7,425 nt of DNA. Source: Candidatus Jordarchaeum madagascarense (lineage in GTDB: Archaea > Asgardarchaeota > Jordiarchaeia > Jordiarchaeales > Jordiarchaeaceae). The notes under the pieces are model-generated. The model worked only from the letters and a program-made list of their open reading frames with translations. It did no database searches and was not told the origin of the DNA. Of the stretch, positions 1 to 5,953 are shown in pieces (position 1 is the stretch's first letter; every line of letters begins with the position of its first letter). The translations under genes and the position numbers were made by a program. The DNA lies in assembly GCA_019056875.1 (NCBI GenBank), contig DXJA01000080.1:1-7425 (forward strand). The letters run 5' to 3'.

Positions 1-33
1 AAATTTTAGATTAGATTTTTTGAACCCCTTAAA

Positions 34-39
34 GGAGGT
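34..39 (+). promoter_or_regulatory. Strong Shine-Dalgarno site
   Basis: GGAGGT lies 6 bases before the ATG at 46, within the run AAAGGAGGTC. It matches the archaeal/bacterial 16S tail almost perfectly and fixes the start of the first gene. Only 45 bases precede that start, so the window cannot show whether the gene has its own promoter or follows an upstream gene in an operon. Confidence 0.85.
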
Positions 40-45
40 CATTTA

Positions 46-537
46 ATGAAAATTGATGAAAAAAAGAAGGTTTTAGGTGTTTTTTGGATTGATTCAAGAA
101 ACTGGATGTGGAAGATTGAAGTAGACCAAGAGAAAATGAGGGAATACTCGGAAAAAAGCGATCCCATTCTGTTACGTTCCGACATAGCAGCTCTAACTGA
201 AATATATAATATTTCTCAGATTAATCCGGCCTACGCTAGCCATTCAGGCGTGGCTTCAATACAATATGACTTATCAATATTACCTCATAGAATCGTAAAA
301 GAGAAATCGGTACCTATGCTTATTGCATACCCAATAATGTTTAAAGGAAACTTCCAGTTTGCCTCAGAAAAACAAAAAGATCCCATAAGTCAAGAAGACC
401 GTGTCTATGTGAATATTAACCTCTTGAAAAGCGATACCGAGATAGAAGCGGGAAGAGTCTATGCTATGGTAGATGAGGCTGAAAGAATCGTGGGCCTAGC
501 TAAAGAAGAAGATATATTCCCAATAAAAATTCTTTAA
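46..537 (+). CDS. Hypothetical protein, 163 residues
   Basis: I do not recognise this protein. It is a complete frame with an ATG start placed 6 bases after a strong GGAGGT and a TAA stop. The sequence is mixed alpha/beta in appearance, soluble, without cysteine, signal peptide or membrane segment. It opens with a short basic stretch (residues 5-8), followed by an aromatic-rich segment around residues 13-22 (FWIDSRNWMW). The last 45 residues (VYVNINLLKSD onward) look like beta strands with a short acidic helix and end in a hydrophobic strand (FPIKIL). The gene converges on the coiled-coil gene on the opposite strand, 91 bases away. The strong ribosome binding site and even codon use argue that it is a real expressed gene. 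No function can be assigned. Confidence 0.75.
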   Translation: MKIDEKKKVLGVFWIDSRNWMWKIEVDQEKMREYSEKSDPILLRSDIAALTEIYNISQINPAYASHSGVASIQYDLSILPHRIVKEKSVPMLIAYPIMFKGNFQFASEKQKDPISQEDRVYVNINLLKSDTEIEAGRVYAMVDEAERIVGLAKEEDIFPIKIL

Positions 538-589
538 CACTTCGCAACTATAAAGAGGACACTCTCAGATCTCATCCAGAACAATAATC

Positions 590-594
590 TTTTT
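590..594 (+). terminator. Possible T-run terminator after first gene
   Basis: A run of five T (AATCTTTTTGAC) lies about 50 bases after the stop codon at 537, in the gap between two convergent genes. Archaeal termination can use plain T-runs without a hairpin. The run is short and no stem precedes it, so this is only a position-based suggestion. Confidence 0.2.
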
Positions 595-628
595 GACAGG
601 GACGAATTTATCAAATCAGAGGTACTAG

Positions 629-1408
629 TTATTCCGTCTTGCTTATTGAATCTTTAAGGCGCTGAAGTACCATTCTAATATCTTCCTCGGTTTTAGCAAC
701 GCTTGGTGCTTTCTCGCTTGGTGCTTGAGGGGGTGCCTTAGTTCCCCCAGCGGTAACTTGTTCTGGTTTGGGTTGGTACACGATTTCTTTTGGAAGTTGA
801 GAGGATTTCTTATCTATGCGCGCCCTTAACTCGTCAAAAAAGTTTTCAGCCACAGGGACTTCCCTAGAGAGTGGAATTTCCTTGCTCTCTAGTGCCTGAG
901 TTTCAATTTCTGTTGCGGGTAGTGACACAGAGGTTTCAAATTCTGAACCCGAGAGCCCTATTCTGGGAATTGTTATGGTGGGTTCTGTTGGGGGAGGTAT
1001 AGTGGGTCTTGGAAGCTCTGGTGAAAACGGTTCGGCCTCAGTCGTCTGGGGCTCTTGTTCTTGTCCTTTTTTAGTAATTATGGGTTGTGTTCTAGTAGCG
1101 TCCTCCACCAGTTCTGAGGGCACACGAATTCCCCCCGTTTCAGGGGCACTTTTTGCCATTTTAGCGATGTTTTTTCTGCTAATCTTTTCAACGCTGGTTA
1201 TACGATTATCAAGACTCCCAATTTGTTTTTCTATTTTGCCAAGTCTTTCCTCAAATGAGGATAAGTAAGTGGATAAAAATTCTGAGAGTCTTTCTATCCC
1301 CTGCTTGACCTCGTTTAATGTTCCCGAATCCTTTTTTGGATTTTTTGCAGGTCGCCCTTTTATCGGAGAATCTAGATATCCTTCCTTCTTGTCCTTTAAA
1401 ACCGGCAT
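629..1408 (-). CDS. Coiled-coil, Pro/Glu/Thr-rich protein of unknown function
   Basis: No known family recognised. The ATG at 1408 is preferred because AGGGTG lies six bases upstream of it (1420-1415). The GTG at 1417, which would add three residues, sits inside that ribosome binding site. Numbered from the ATG (259 residues), the protein has a basic N-terminus with an AT-hook-like core (KGRP, residues 17-20, followed by a run of Lys). Next comes a coiled coil at about residues 31-77 with hydrophobic residues at regular 3/4 spacing (L, V, I, L, L, then F, L, I, I, L, I, V) and one break in phase near 45-52. A long low-complexity tract rich in Pro, Glu and Thr runs from about 87 to 185, including a PPP at about 138-140. 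A short amphipathic helix (about 188-204) and a C-terminal charged helix (about 240-259) follow. No signal peptide or membrane segment is visible. The layout suggests an oligomeric scaffold or DNA-associated protein with a flexible linker; this is inference from composition only. Confidence 0.75.
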   Translation of the reverse strand: MPVLKDKKEGYLDSPIKGRPAKNPKKDSGTLNEVKQGIERLSEFLSTYLSSFEERLGKIEKQIGSLDNRITSVEKISRKNIAKMAKSAPETGGIRVPSELVEDATRTQPIITKKGQEQEPQTTEAEPFSPELPRPTIPPPTEPTITIPRIGLSGSEFETSVSLPATEIETQALESKEIPLSREVPVAENFFDELRARIDKKSSQLPKEIVYQPKPEQVTAGGTKAPPQAPSEKAPSVAKTEEDIRMVLQRLKDSISKTE

Positions 1409-1414
1409 TAAGCA

Positions 1415-1420
1415 CACCCT
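1415..1420 (-). promoter_or_regulatory. Shine-Dalgarno-like site deciding the start of the coiled-coil gene
   Basis: Read on the minus strand, AGGGTG ends six bases before the ATG at 1408. Its GGTG pairs with the CACC of the archaeal 16S tail. Its last three bases are the GTG that a naive longest-frame call would take as the start, so the shorter ATG start is the better choice. Confidence 0.5.
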
Positions 1421-1440
1421 ATAATAAATTAATACAATGA

Positions 1441-1452
1441 AATAAATTAAGA
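1441..1452 (-). promoter_or_regulatory. Candidate TATA box for the coiled-coil gene
   Basis: The minus strand reads TCTTAATTTATT here, centred about 38 bases before the ATG at 1408. That would place the transcript start near 1420 and give a short leader. The surrounding DNA is very AT-rich, so several other placements are possible, and the call rests on spacing more than on sequence. Confidence 0.3.
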
Positions 1453-1587
1453 TTATGATTTTGGCAGAAATTTTGGTTTATCCGCCCTTTAATATTGGTT
1501 AACAATGGGTTTTAAGACACCCTCTCATAATATTATTTAGTATTTGAATGAATATTGTGGCGCCAGCTTTTTAAATTATTCTAATAA

Positions 1588-1607
1588 TTTTAACACATGT
1601 GTTAAAA
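1588..1607. promoter_or_regulatory. Perfect 20-bp palindrome, candidate operator
   Basis: TTTTAACACATGTGTTAAAA is identical to its own reverse complement over all 20 bases, with no spacer. Symmetry breaks at the next base pair on each side. It lies about 110 bases upstream of the glucoamylase start and 180 bases upstream of the divergent coiled-coil start. A zero-spacer palindrome of this length typically fits a homodimeric helix-turn-helix regulator. It does not match the TACT-N3-AGTA or TATCAC-N5-GTGATA motifs described for archaeal TrmB-type sugar regulators. A cruciform or other structural role is possible but less likely. That it is a palindrome is certain; its role as an operator is inferred. 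Confidence 0.5.
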
Positions 1608-1634
1608 CTTACCGATTTTGGGTACATATTATAT

Positions 1635-1677
1635 CTTTTTAAACATAATCTTAACTAATGATTGGAAATAAATATTT
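1635..1677 (+). promoter_or_regulatory. Candidate promoter(s) of the glucoamylase gene
   Basis: Two TATA-like boxes fit. One is AAATATTTT at about 1670-1677, preceded by the purine-rich GGAAAT as a possible BRE; it would start transcription near 1700 and give a leader of about 15 bases. The other is CTTTTTAAA at 1635-1643, which would give a leader of about 50 bases. CTTTTTAA also occurs as the likely TATA box of the last gene in the window. The start codon has no Shine-Dalgarno motif ahead of it, which favours the first box and a short leader. Confidence 0.4.
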
Positions 1678-1716
1678 TAAGTAAGTAAATCTACACAATT
1701 CCTAAAATAAACAGCC

Positions 1717-3588
1717 ATGAGACACCTCCTCGGGGTTAGCGACTTGAGAAAAAAGTTAGACATAGAGGGAATCTTCGGAAATGGAAGAATTTTGGGTACG
1801 GTTGGGAGTACAGGGGATATCACACAAATTTTTTGGCCGAGTATTGATTTCCCTTGCCAAATTAGTAGAACTAAAATTGGTATAGTTAACGAGGATTCAA
1901 CAAGCTGGTTGTCTAGTATGGGTTGGAAGAATGAAATTTCTTATTTACCTCGGTCAAATGTTATTCAAGTCGTTAGTCGAAAAAAGCGTATCAGGGTGAA
2001 AAGATATATTTTTGCTCTTTCTGATGAAGACACTATAGTAGTAATGTTAGAGGTTGAGAATAAATCGCCAAAGAGTTTAAATTTTAAATTCGAATCGTAT
2101 AGTAATTTTAATTTTGGAGGGAGCCCGAGAGCTAACGCGGTCTATTATGATTCTGCTTCACAAGCGATGATTTTTTATAAACGTGGTTACTTTTCCGCTG
2201 TCAGTGCAAATGCGGATATTGATACTCACTCATGTTTAAGAGCTGATAAACTTAAAGAGCTTGGTTCACGAATGAAGGCGAAGGCCACTGGAGAAAGTAC
2301 CCATGCCATTGGAGATGTAGCAGGTTACTTATGTTGGAATCTTGGAAGATTAGGCACAGGAGAAACTGGCCAAGCTTCTATCTTCATATGCTGTGGGAAT
2401 TCTGCACAAGAAGTGTTATCAAAACTTGAGGATAATAAAAAACAGGATGAACAAAAGATCCTAGAGAATATTGTAGGGGAGAATACAAGCTTTTTGAGTA
2501 AGACTGGAATACCTAAAATAGAGGGTAATAGACTTGAGCTTTTTGAAAGATCGATTTTGGCAATTAGACTCTTATGTGACAGTAAGGGTGGAATTTTGGC
2601 TGCACCAGAGTTTGATCCAGATTTTTTGTTTAGTGGGGGATATGGTTATGTTTACGTGAAGGATGGAGTTTACACCGCTTTTGCTCTGGACCGTGTAGGT
2701 CAGCATAGACTCTCCCGTAGATTCTATGAGTGGCTCATTGAACCTCTGAATTCTCGCGGTTATCTTTACCAGAGGTATTGGACTATTCCAGGATTGATGG
2801 CCCCTAACTCTGGAATGCCACAAATTGATGATACTGCAGCTTTTCTCTGGGGTTTAAAAGAACACATAGGATTTACAGAGGATAGTGAATTTTTAAACGG
2901 GAATTGGGATAGGATTAAAACAACTGCAGATTATCTATCAGGATTAGTCGGTGAAGATAAACTATTAGCTCCCTGCAATGATATTTGGGAGGATAGAATC
3001 GGTATTCACGGTTACTCTACAGCATCGGTTTATGCGGGGCTAAAGGCGGCTTCCGAAATGGCATTAACCAAAGAGGACGATGAAAAAAGAGATGCCTGGA
3101 ATCTGGCTTCGGATAGATTGAGAGAAGGGTTCATTGAGAAGTTTTGGGACGAGGATGAAGAAACTTTCGCTAGGTCTCTTATCACTGAAAAATTGGTGAG
3201 GGATTGTACACCGGATGCGAGTTTATTGAGTGTTTCGGTTCCTTTTCAAATGATTCCGCCTAATAATAAGAAGATGTTAAGCACGGCTACCAAAATGGAG
3301 GAGAGTTTAAAAACCGAAACGGGGGGAATTTTGAGATTTAAAGATGATAATTATTTTGGCGGGAATCCTTGGACATTAACCACACTTTGGCTGGCATGGT
3401 ACAAACTTGAACTGGGAGAGAGAGAAAAAGCGGAAAAGTTAATCGAATGGTGTATACGCTCCAAAAATAGTTTGAACCTACTTCCAGAACAAATAAGGGA
3501 AAAGATTTGGAAAAAAGAATCGGCGATACCATTAACCTGGGCACACGCATTCTACATCATAACCGCCCTGAAACTAGCGGAAAAATAA
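1717..3588 (+). CDS. GH15 family glucoamylase-like alpha-glucosidase
   Basis: This 623-residue protein belongs to glycoside hydrolase family 15, whose inverting enzymes release glucose from the non-reducing ends of alpha-glucans. Residues 1 to about 260 form the N-terminal beta-sandwich typical of prokaryotic members, opening with GNGRILGTVGSTGDI. Residues about 270-620 form the (alpha/alpha)6 barrel. The likely general acid is E425 in DIWEDRIGIHGYST and the likely general base is E591 in NLLPEQI. Further family motifs are QIDDTA (369-374), GGNPWTLTTLWLAW (548-561) and PLTWAHA (605-611). The substrate-binding motif usually written Y-x-W-x-R-D reads YGYVYVKD here (309-316), so Lys replaces the usual Arg, while D316 is kept. 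Length is normal and the frame is intact. There is no signal peptide, so it probably acts in the cytoplasm on glycogen-type glucan or maltooligosaccharides. No Shine-Dalgarno site precedes the ATG, so the leader is probably short. Other GH15 activities (trehalase, dextran glucosidase) cannot be excluded. Confidence 0.9.
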   Translation: MRHLLGVSDLRKKLDIEGIFGNGRILGTVGSTGDITQIFWPSIDFPCQISRTKIGIVNEDSTSWLSSMGWKNEISYLPRSNVIQVVSRKKRIRVKRYIFALSDEDTIVVMLEVENKSPKSLNFKFESYSNFNFGGSPRANAVYYDSASQAMIFYKRGYFSAVSANADIDTHSCLRADKLKELGSRMKAKATGESTHAIGDVAGYLCWNLGRLGTGETGQASIFICCGNSAQEVLSKLEDNKKQDEQKILENIVGENTSFLSKTGIPKIEGNRLELFERSILAIRLLCDSKGGILAAPEFDPDFLFSGGYGYVYVKDGVYTAFALDRVGQHRLSRRFYEWLIEPLNSRGYLYQRYWTIPGLMAPNSGMPQIDDTAAFLWGLKEHIGFTEDSEFLNGNWDRIKTTADYLSGLVGEDKLLAPCNDIWEDRIGIHGYSTASVYAGLKAASEMALTKEDDEKRDAWNLASDRLREGFIEKFWDEDEETFARSLITEKLVRDCTPDASLLSVSVPFQMIPPNNKKMLSTATKMEESLKTETGGILRFKDDNYFGGNPWTLTTLWLAWYKLELGEREKAEKLIEWCIRSKNSLNLLPEQIREKIWKKESAIPLTWAHAFYIITALKLAEK

Positions 3589-3597
3589 AAATTAAAA

Positions 3598-3607
3598 AGT
3601 ATATACC
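3598..3607 (+). promoter_or_regulatory. Candidate TATA box of the E1-like gene
   Basis: AGTATATACC lies just after the glucoamylase stop, preceded by the A-rich TTAAAA, which resembles a BRE plus TATA arrangement. It would place a transcript start near 3630, giving a leader of about 45 bases that contains the GGAGGT at 3666. This suggests the E1-like gene can be transcribed separately from the glucoamylase gene, though read-through over 88 bases is also possible. Confidence 0.4.
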
Positions 3608-3665
3608 TAATAAGGGAAAGCAGACTTCAACTAAAACTTTTAATCGCAGGTATCATCTACTTAAT

Positions 3666-3671
3666 GGAGGT
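3666..3671 (+). promoter_or_regulatory. Strong Shine-Dalgarno site
   Basis: GGAGGT is placed 5 bases before the ATG at 3677. It fixes the start of the E1-like gene and contrasts with the glucoamylase gene just upstream, which lacks any such site. Confidence 0.85.
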
Positions 3672-3676
3672 TTACT

Positions 3677-4453
3677 ATGATTAATCTTTCCAATTCTGAG
3701 ATGGAGAGATATGATAGACAAATGCGGATTTCAGGATGGGGAGAGGAAGACCAGAAAAAACTGAAGCAATCAAAAGTTGTTATTATGGGTGTTGGCGGCT
3801 TAGGCTGCCCAGCATCCATCTACCTGGGAGCAGCAGGTATTGGAAATCTCGTTTTAGTGGATAAGGAGAACTCTGAGCTTAGTAATTTGAAAAGGCAAAT
3901 CCTACACTGGCAAAAGGACATAGGGAAACCTAAGGTGCTTTCCGCAAAAGAAAAAATAGGGGAACTGAACCCGGAAATTAAGGTAGAAGCGTTAAAAACA
4001 GAAATCACCGAGCAAAACATAGACGAACTCGCCTCAGGGGCAACCGTAATTGTGGACGCTATGGATAATTTCAAAGTGCGGTTCATGATTAATGAGGTGT
4101 CTGTTAAAAGGGGAATCCCATTCATCCACGCAGCGATCTACGGATTTCAGGGTCAGATGACCACAATAGTTCCCGGGAAGGGCCCCTGTTTGAAATGTAT
4201 ATTTCCTGTTGCTCCCCCTGAAGCAGAGAGGTTTCCTGTTGCTGGAGTAACACCTGGTATGTTAGGAATTCTGCAGGCTGCAGAAGCAATAAAGCTGATT
4301 CTGGGAATCGGTGAACCGTTGATCGGAAGACTGCTATTCTTTGACTTGGAAGATATGACTTTCATAACCTGTGAAGCCAAAGGAGACTCTAACTGTCCAG
4401 TTTGCAAAGAGCATCGAGCCAAAAGAAAAACTGACAAAAAAACAGCACTTTGA
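3677..4453 (+). CDS. ThiF/MoeB/HesA family E1-like adenylyltransferase
   Basis: This 258-residue protein is a complete E1-like enzyme of the kind that adenylates the C-terminal Gly of ubiquitin-fold sulfur carriers (MoaD, ThiS, archaeal SAMPs). The N-terminal RYDRQMRISGWGEEDQ (11-26) is the family's opening motif. The nucleotide loop is GVGGLG (38-43). D62 and the following SNLKRQILH (69-77, with N70 and R73) bind ATP/Mg, together with K86 in GKPK. DAMDN (127-131) supplies the conserved D130. A structural zinc site is formed by C171-x2-C174 and C240-x2-C243. The crossover loop reads ERFPVAGVTPGMLG: F186 stands where ThiF and many MoeB/UbaA proteins carry the catalytic Cys before x-x-A-G-V. 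The enzyme may therefore form the acyl-adenylate without a thioester or persulfide step of its own. The tail is short and basic, with no rhodanese domain. No ubiquitin-like protein gene is nearby, so the substrate (molybdopterin, thiamine, tRNA thiolation or protein tagging) is unknown. Start set by GGAGGT. Confidence 0.88.
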   Translation: MINLSNSEMERYDRQMRISGWGEEDQKKLKQSKVVIMGVGGLGCPASIYLGAAGIGNLVLVDKENSELSNLKRQILHWQKDIGKPKVLSAKEKIGELNPEIKVEALKTEITEQNIDELASGATVIVDAMDNFKVRFMINEVSVKRGIPFIHAAIYGFQGQMTTIVPGKGPCLKCIFPVAPPEAERFPVAGVTPGMLGILQAAEAIKLILGIGEPLIGRLLFFDLEDMTFITCEAKGDSNCPVCKEHRAKRKTDKKTAL

Positions 4454-4587
4454 TTAATCTTAATGTTGCTGGATAGGTAAGGCTGTGAGTCTCTCTAGGT
4501 TTTGCTACGTAGGGGAGCCCCGGATTCTCATGAGATTAAGTGTTTGGATGATGTTAAGGGGATTAGGTATCAATGTACCACGGTCCG
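4454..4587. other. 134-bp convergent intergenic spacer
   Basis: It separates the ends of the E1-like and FrhB-family genes. It contains GGGGAGCCCC (4512-4521), which could fold only as a very tight stem, and the 10-bp palindrome TCTCATGAGA (4526-4535). No T-run follows either, so neither is a convincing terminator. No gene is visible. Confidence 0.3.
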
Positions 4588-5721
4588 CTAATAGTATAAT
4601 CGGTTCCTTTTGTTTAAGGCGGTGGTGACCAAGCTCATCCATGTTTTGGGTTGGCTTTTTAACCAAACCATTTCCGCCTGAGCTTCCAGTGTGGCCTTAT
4701 CTTCTATTTTTTCATATTCTTGTGGTCTTTTGTTTAGGATGGCTTGATTGGCCATTTTGGTAATGAGTTCTTTTGCTTTGCCTGTTCGTATGAAGACTGT
4801 GGACCAGCCGGTGGGAGCTCCTAGTGTGGCTACTGAAAAATCCGTGTGCTCTGCGGAGAAGTCCTTGCAGCTTATGCATTCTTTTGCCATCGAAGCTTTA
4901 AACTCGTTTAGGTGCATGGGGTGCTTTTTTCCATCTTTAGTTACTATGTAGATTCCCAGGTTTTCTATCGGGGTTTTCTCCTTGAACACCTCGTTGTCGA
5001 AATCGACGACCATGATTGTTTCGGGGTCTATGCCCATTCCCGCAGCCTCCTTGGTTAACAAGTCGTGATTTAAAACATTCCCGCAGGGTATGCCGATCCA
5101 GTAAGTTATTGCCTCTCGAAATTCCTTATACATCTGTGCAAGTCTTCGCGCCCCCTCTATGTGGCAGGGTAGTCCCACCAGAGCTACACTTTTAAACTTT
5201 GATACAGCATCAAAGAGTACAGCGTTCGTCGGACATTGAAAGGGCTTCGTTCCACAAGCATAGAGAACCTCGAATTTAGTGGTTGCAATAGCGGGTGAGG
5301 GCCTCCAAGGCGCATCCTGCCTGCGTCCCGCCACAACCGCACAGTCAATTAGTTGCTGTTCCAGCAGGTGTATTAGTATGGTGGACACTACACCGCTTTT
5401 GGGTTTAGCTAAGGTTCCCAGACTTCGACTAATAGCTTGATACTTGAAATACGAGTAATCTTTCGCATCGTCCATTAGAGACCGAACCTGAACAACCTCC
5501 TTAAAGTCTCCAAATATTTCATTCGGATCCACCTCAATAGGATGCAACCCTAAACATATCTCCGTACAGATATTACAGTCCATACGACACTTTCCGGTGG
5601 ACACTATTCGTCTACCCCATTTATCCAAAGCAAGCACACCCTCAGGGCAAGCGGAAACACATGTACCACATAGAACACATTTCCCGGCGTTTATCACGTC
5701 TCGTTCAAGATCTTTATACAA
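4588..5721 (-). CDS. FrhB-family coenzyme F420 (flavin) iron-sulfur oxidoreductase
   Basis: Homologous to the beta subunit of F420-reducing hydrogenase and its relatives (FpoF/FqoF, FdhB, the F420-oxidising part of Fsr). These proteins hold FAD and move electrons between 4Fe-4S clusters and coenzyme F420. Numbered from the TTG at 5721 (377 residues), the N-terminus carries a ferredoxin motif, C15-x2-C18-x2-C21-x3-C25-P. A second Cys set follows, C45-x3-C49-x2-C52-x3-C56, so two clusters are likely. The FrhB N and C domains follow, with GLPCHIEGARR (C186), IGIPCGN (C213) and CISCKDF (C282, C285), then DFSVATLGAPTGWSTVFIRTGKA, read as two adjacent conserved blocks. There is no membrane segment, so it is cytoplasmic. 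Starts are non-ATG: TTG at 5727 directly abuts the purine tract GAAGGGG, whereas TTG at 5721 sits six bases after it and is preferred. A GTG at 5697 is less likely. No hydrogenase, formate dehydrogenase or Fpo gene is adjacent, so it stands alone here; a ferredoxin:F420 oxidoreductase role is one possibility. Confidence 0.87.
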   Translation of the reverse strand: MYKDLERDVINAGKCVLCGTCVSACPEGVLALDKWGRRIVSTGKCRMDCNICTEICLGLHPIEVDPNEIFGDFKEVVQVRSLMDDAKDYSYFKYQAISRSLGTLAKPKSGVVSTILIHLLEQQLIDCAVVAGRRQDAPWRPSPAIATTKFEVLYACGTKPFQCPTNAVLFDAVSKFKSVALVGLPCHIEGARRLAQMYKEFREAITYWIGIPCGNVLNHDLLTKEAAGMGIDPETIMVVDFDNEVFKEKTPIENLGIYIVTKDGKKHPMHLNEFKASMAKECISCKDFSAEHTDFSVATLGAPTGWSTVFIRTGKAKELITKMANQAILNKRPQEYEKIEDKATLEAQAEMVWLKSQPKTWMSLVTTALNKRNRLYY

Positions 5722-5775
5722 AGGCAACCCCTTCGGACAGATTGTTTAATTCAACCAAAATTCAGATTTCATTTT

Positions 5776-5792
5776 TTTCCACTTAATGGAAA
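5776..5792. repeat. Inverted repeat upstream of the FrhB-family gene
   Basis: The arms TTTCCA and TGGAAA are perfect complements around the 5-base centre CTTAA. The element lies about 55 bases upstream of the TTG start at 5721. It could be an operator for a dimeric regulator or a small hairpin in the leader. The arms are only 6 bp and the region is AT-rich, so chance is possible. Confidence 0.3.
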
Positions 5793-5953
5793 CCTATTTC
5801 TATTTTCTTCGTAATTTAAGATAAAATTTACGAGATATAACTCTAACTGTTACGGGTGAATAATTTTAAAAGGCTTTCAAATATTCTCAATGAAAGTGAG
5901 GATGTCGAACTTATCTTGGCGCATTCAGTTGAATTCTCCTCATAGTAGTGTTT

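Larger units (their letters stand above)
1409..1716. other. 308-bp divergent intergenic region
   Basis: This region separates the divergently transcribed coiled-coil and glucoamylase genes. It is strongly AT-rich and has no open frame of useful length on either strand. It holds candidate TATA boxes for both genes, the perfect 20-bp palindrome at 1588-1607, and a weaker inverted repeat with arms CATAATATT (1526-1534) and AATATTGTG (1551-1559), which match at 8 of 9 positions across a 16-base spacer. It is likely the shared regulatory region for both genes. Confidence 0.55.

Noticed and set aside
533..543. TTTAACACTT, also at 6781-6790, resembling a half of the 20-bp palindrome
   Set aside because: The first copy includes the stop codon of the first gene and the second lies in a convergent spacer. 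Neither has an inverted partner, so they are probably chance matches.
975..1268. Open frame on the plus strand opposite the coiled-coil gene
   Set aside because: It is antisense to a better supported gene, has low-complexity Gly/Ser/Val content mirroring the Pro/Glu/Thr tract, and lacks a ribosome binding site.
1722..1731. CACCTCCT just after the glucoamylase start, identical to part of the 16S 3' tail
   Set aside because: It is within codons 2-5 and has no partner ribosome binding site nearby to sequester; most likely coincidence.
2572..4437. Several minus-strand open frames within the glucoamylase and E1-like genes (2572-2823, 3338-3550, 3820-4125, 4153-4437)
   Set aside because: They are entirely covered by genes with recognised motifs on the other strand and show no family features of their own.
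4512..4535. GGGGAGCCCC and TCTCATGAGA as a terminator
   Set aside because: The loops are too small for stable hairpins and no T-run follows on either strand.
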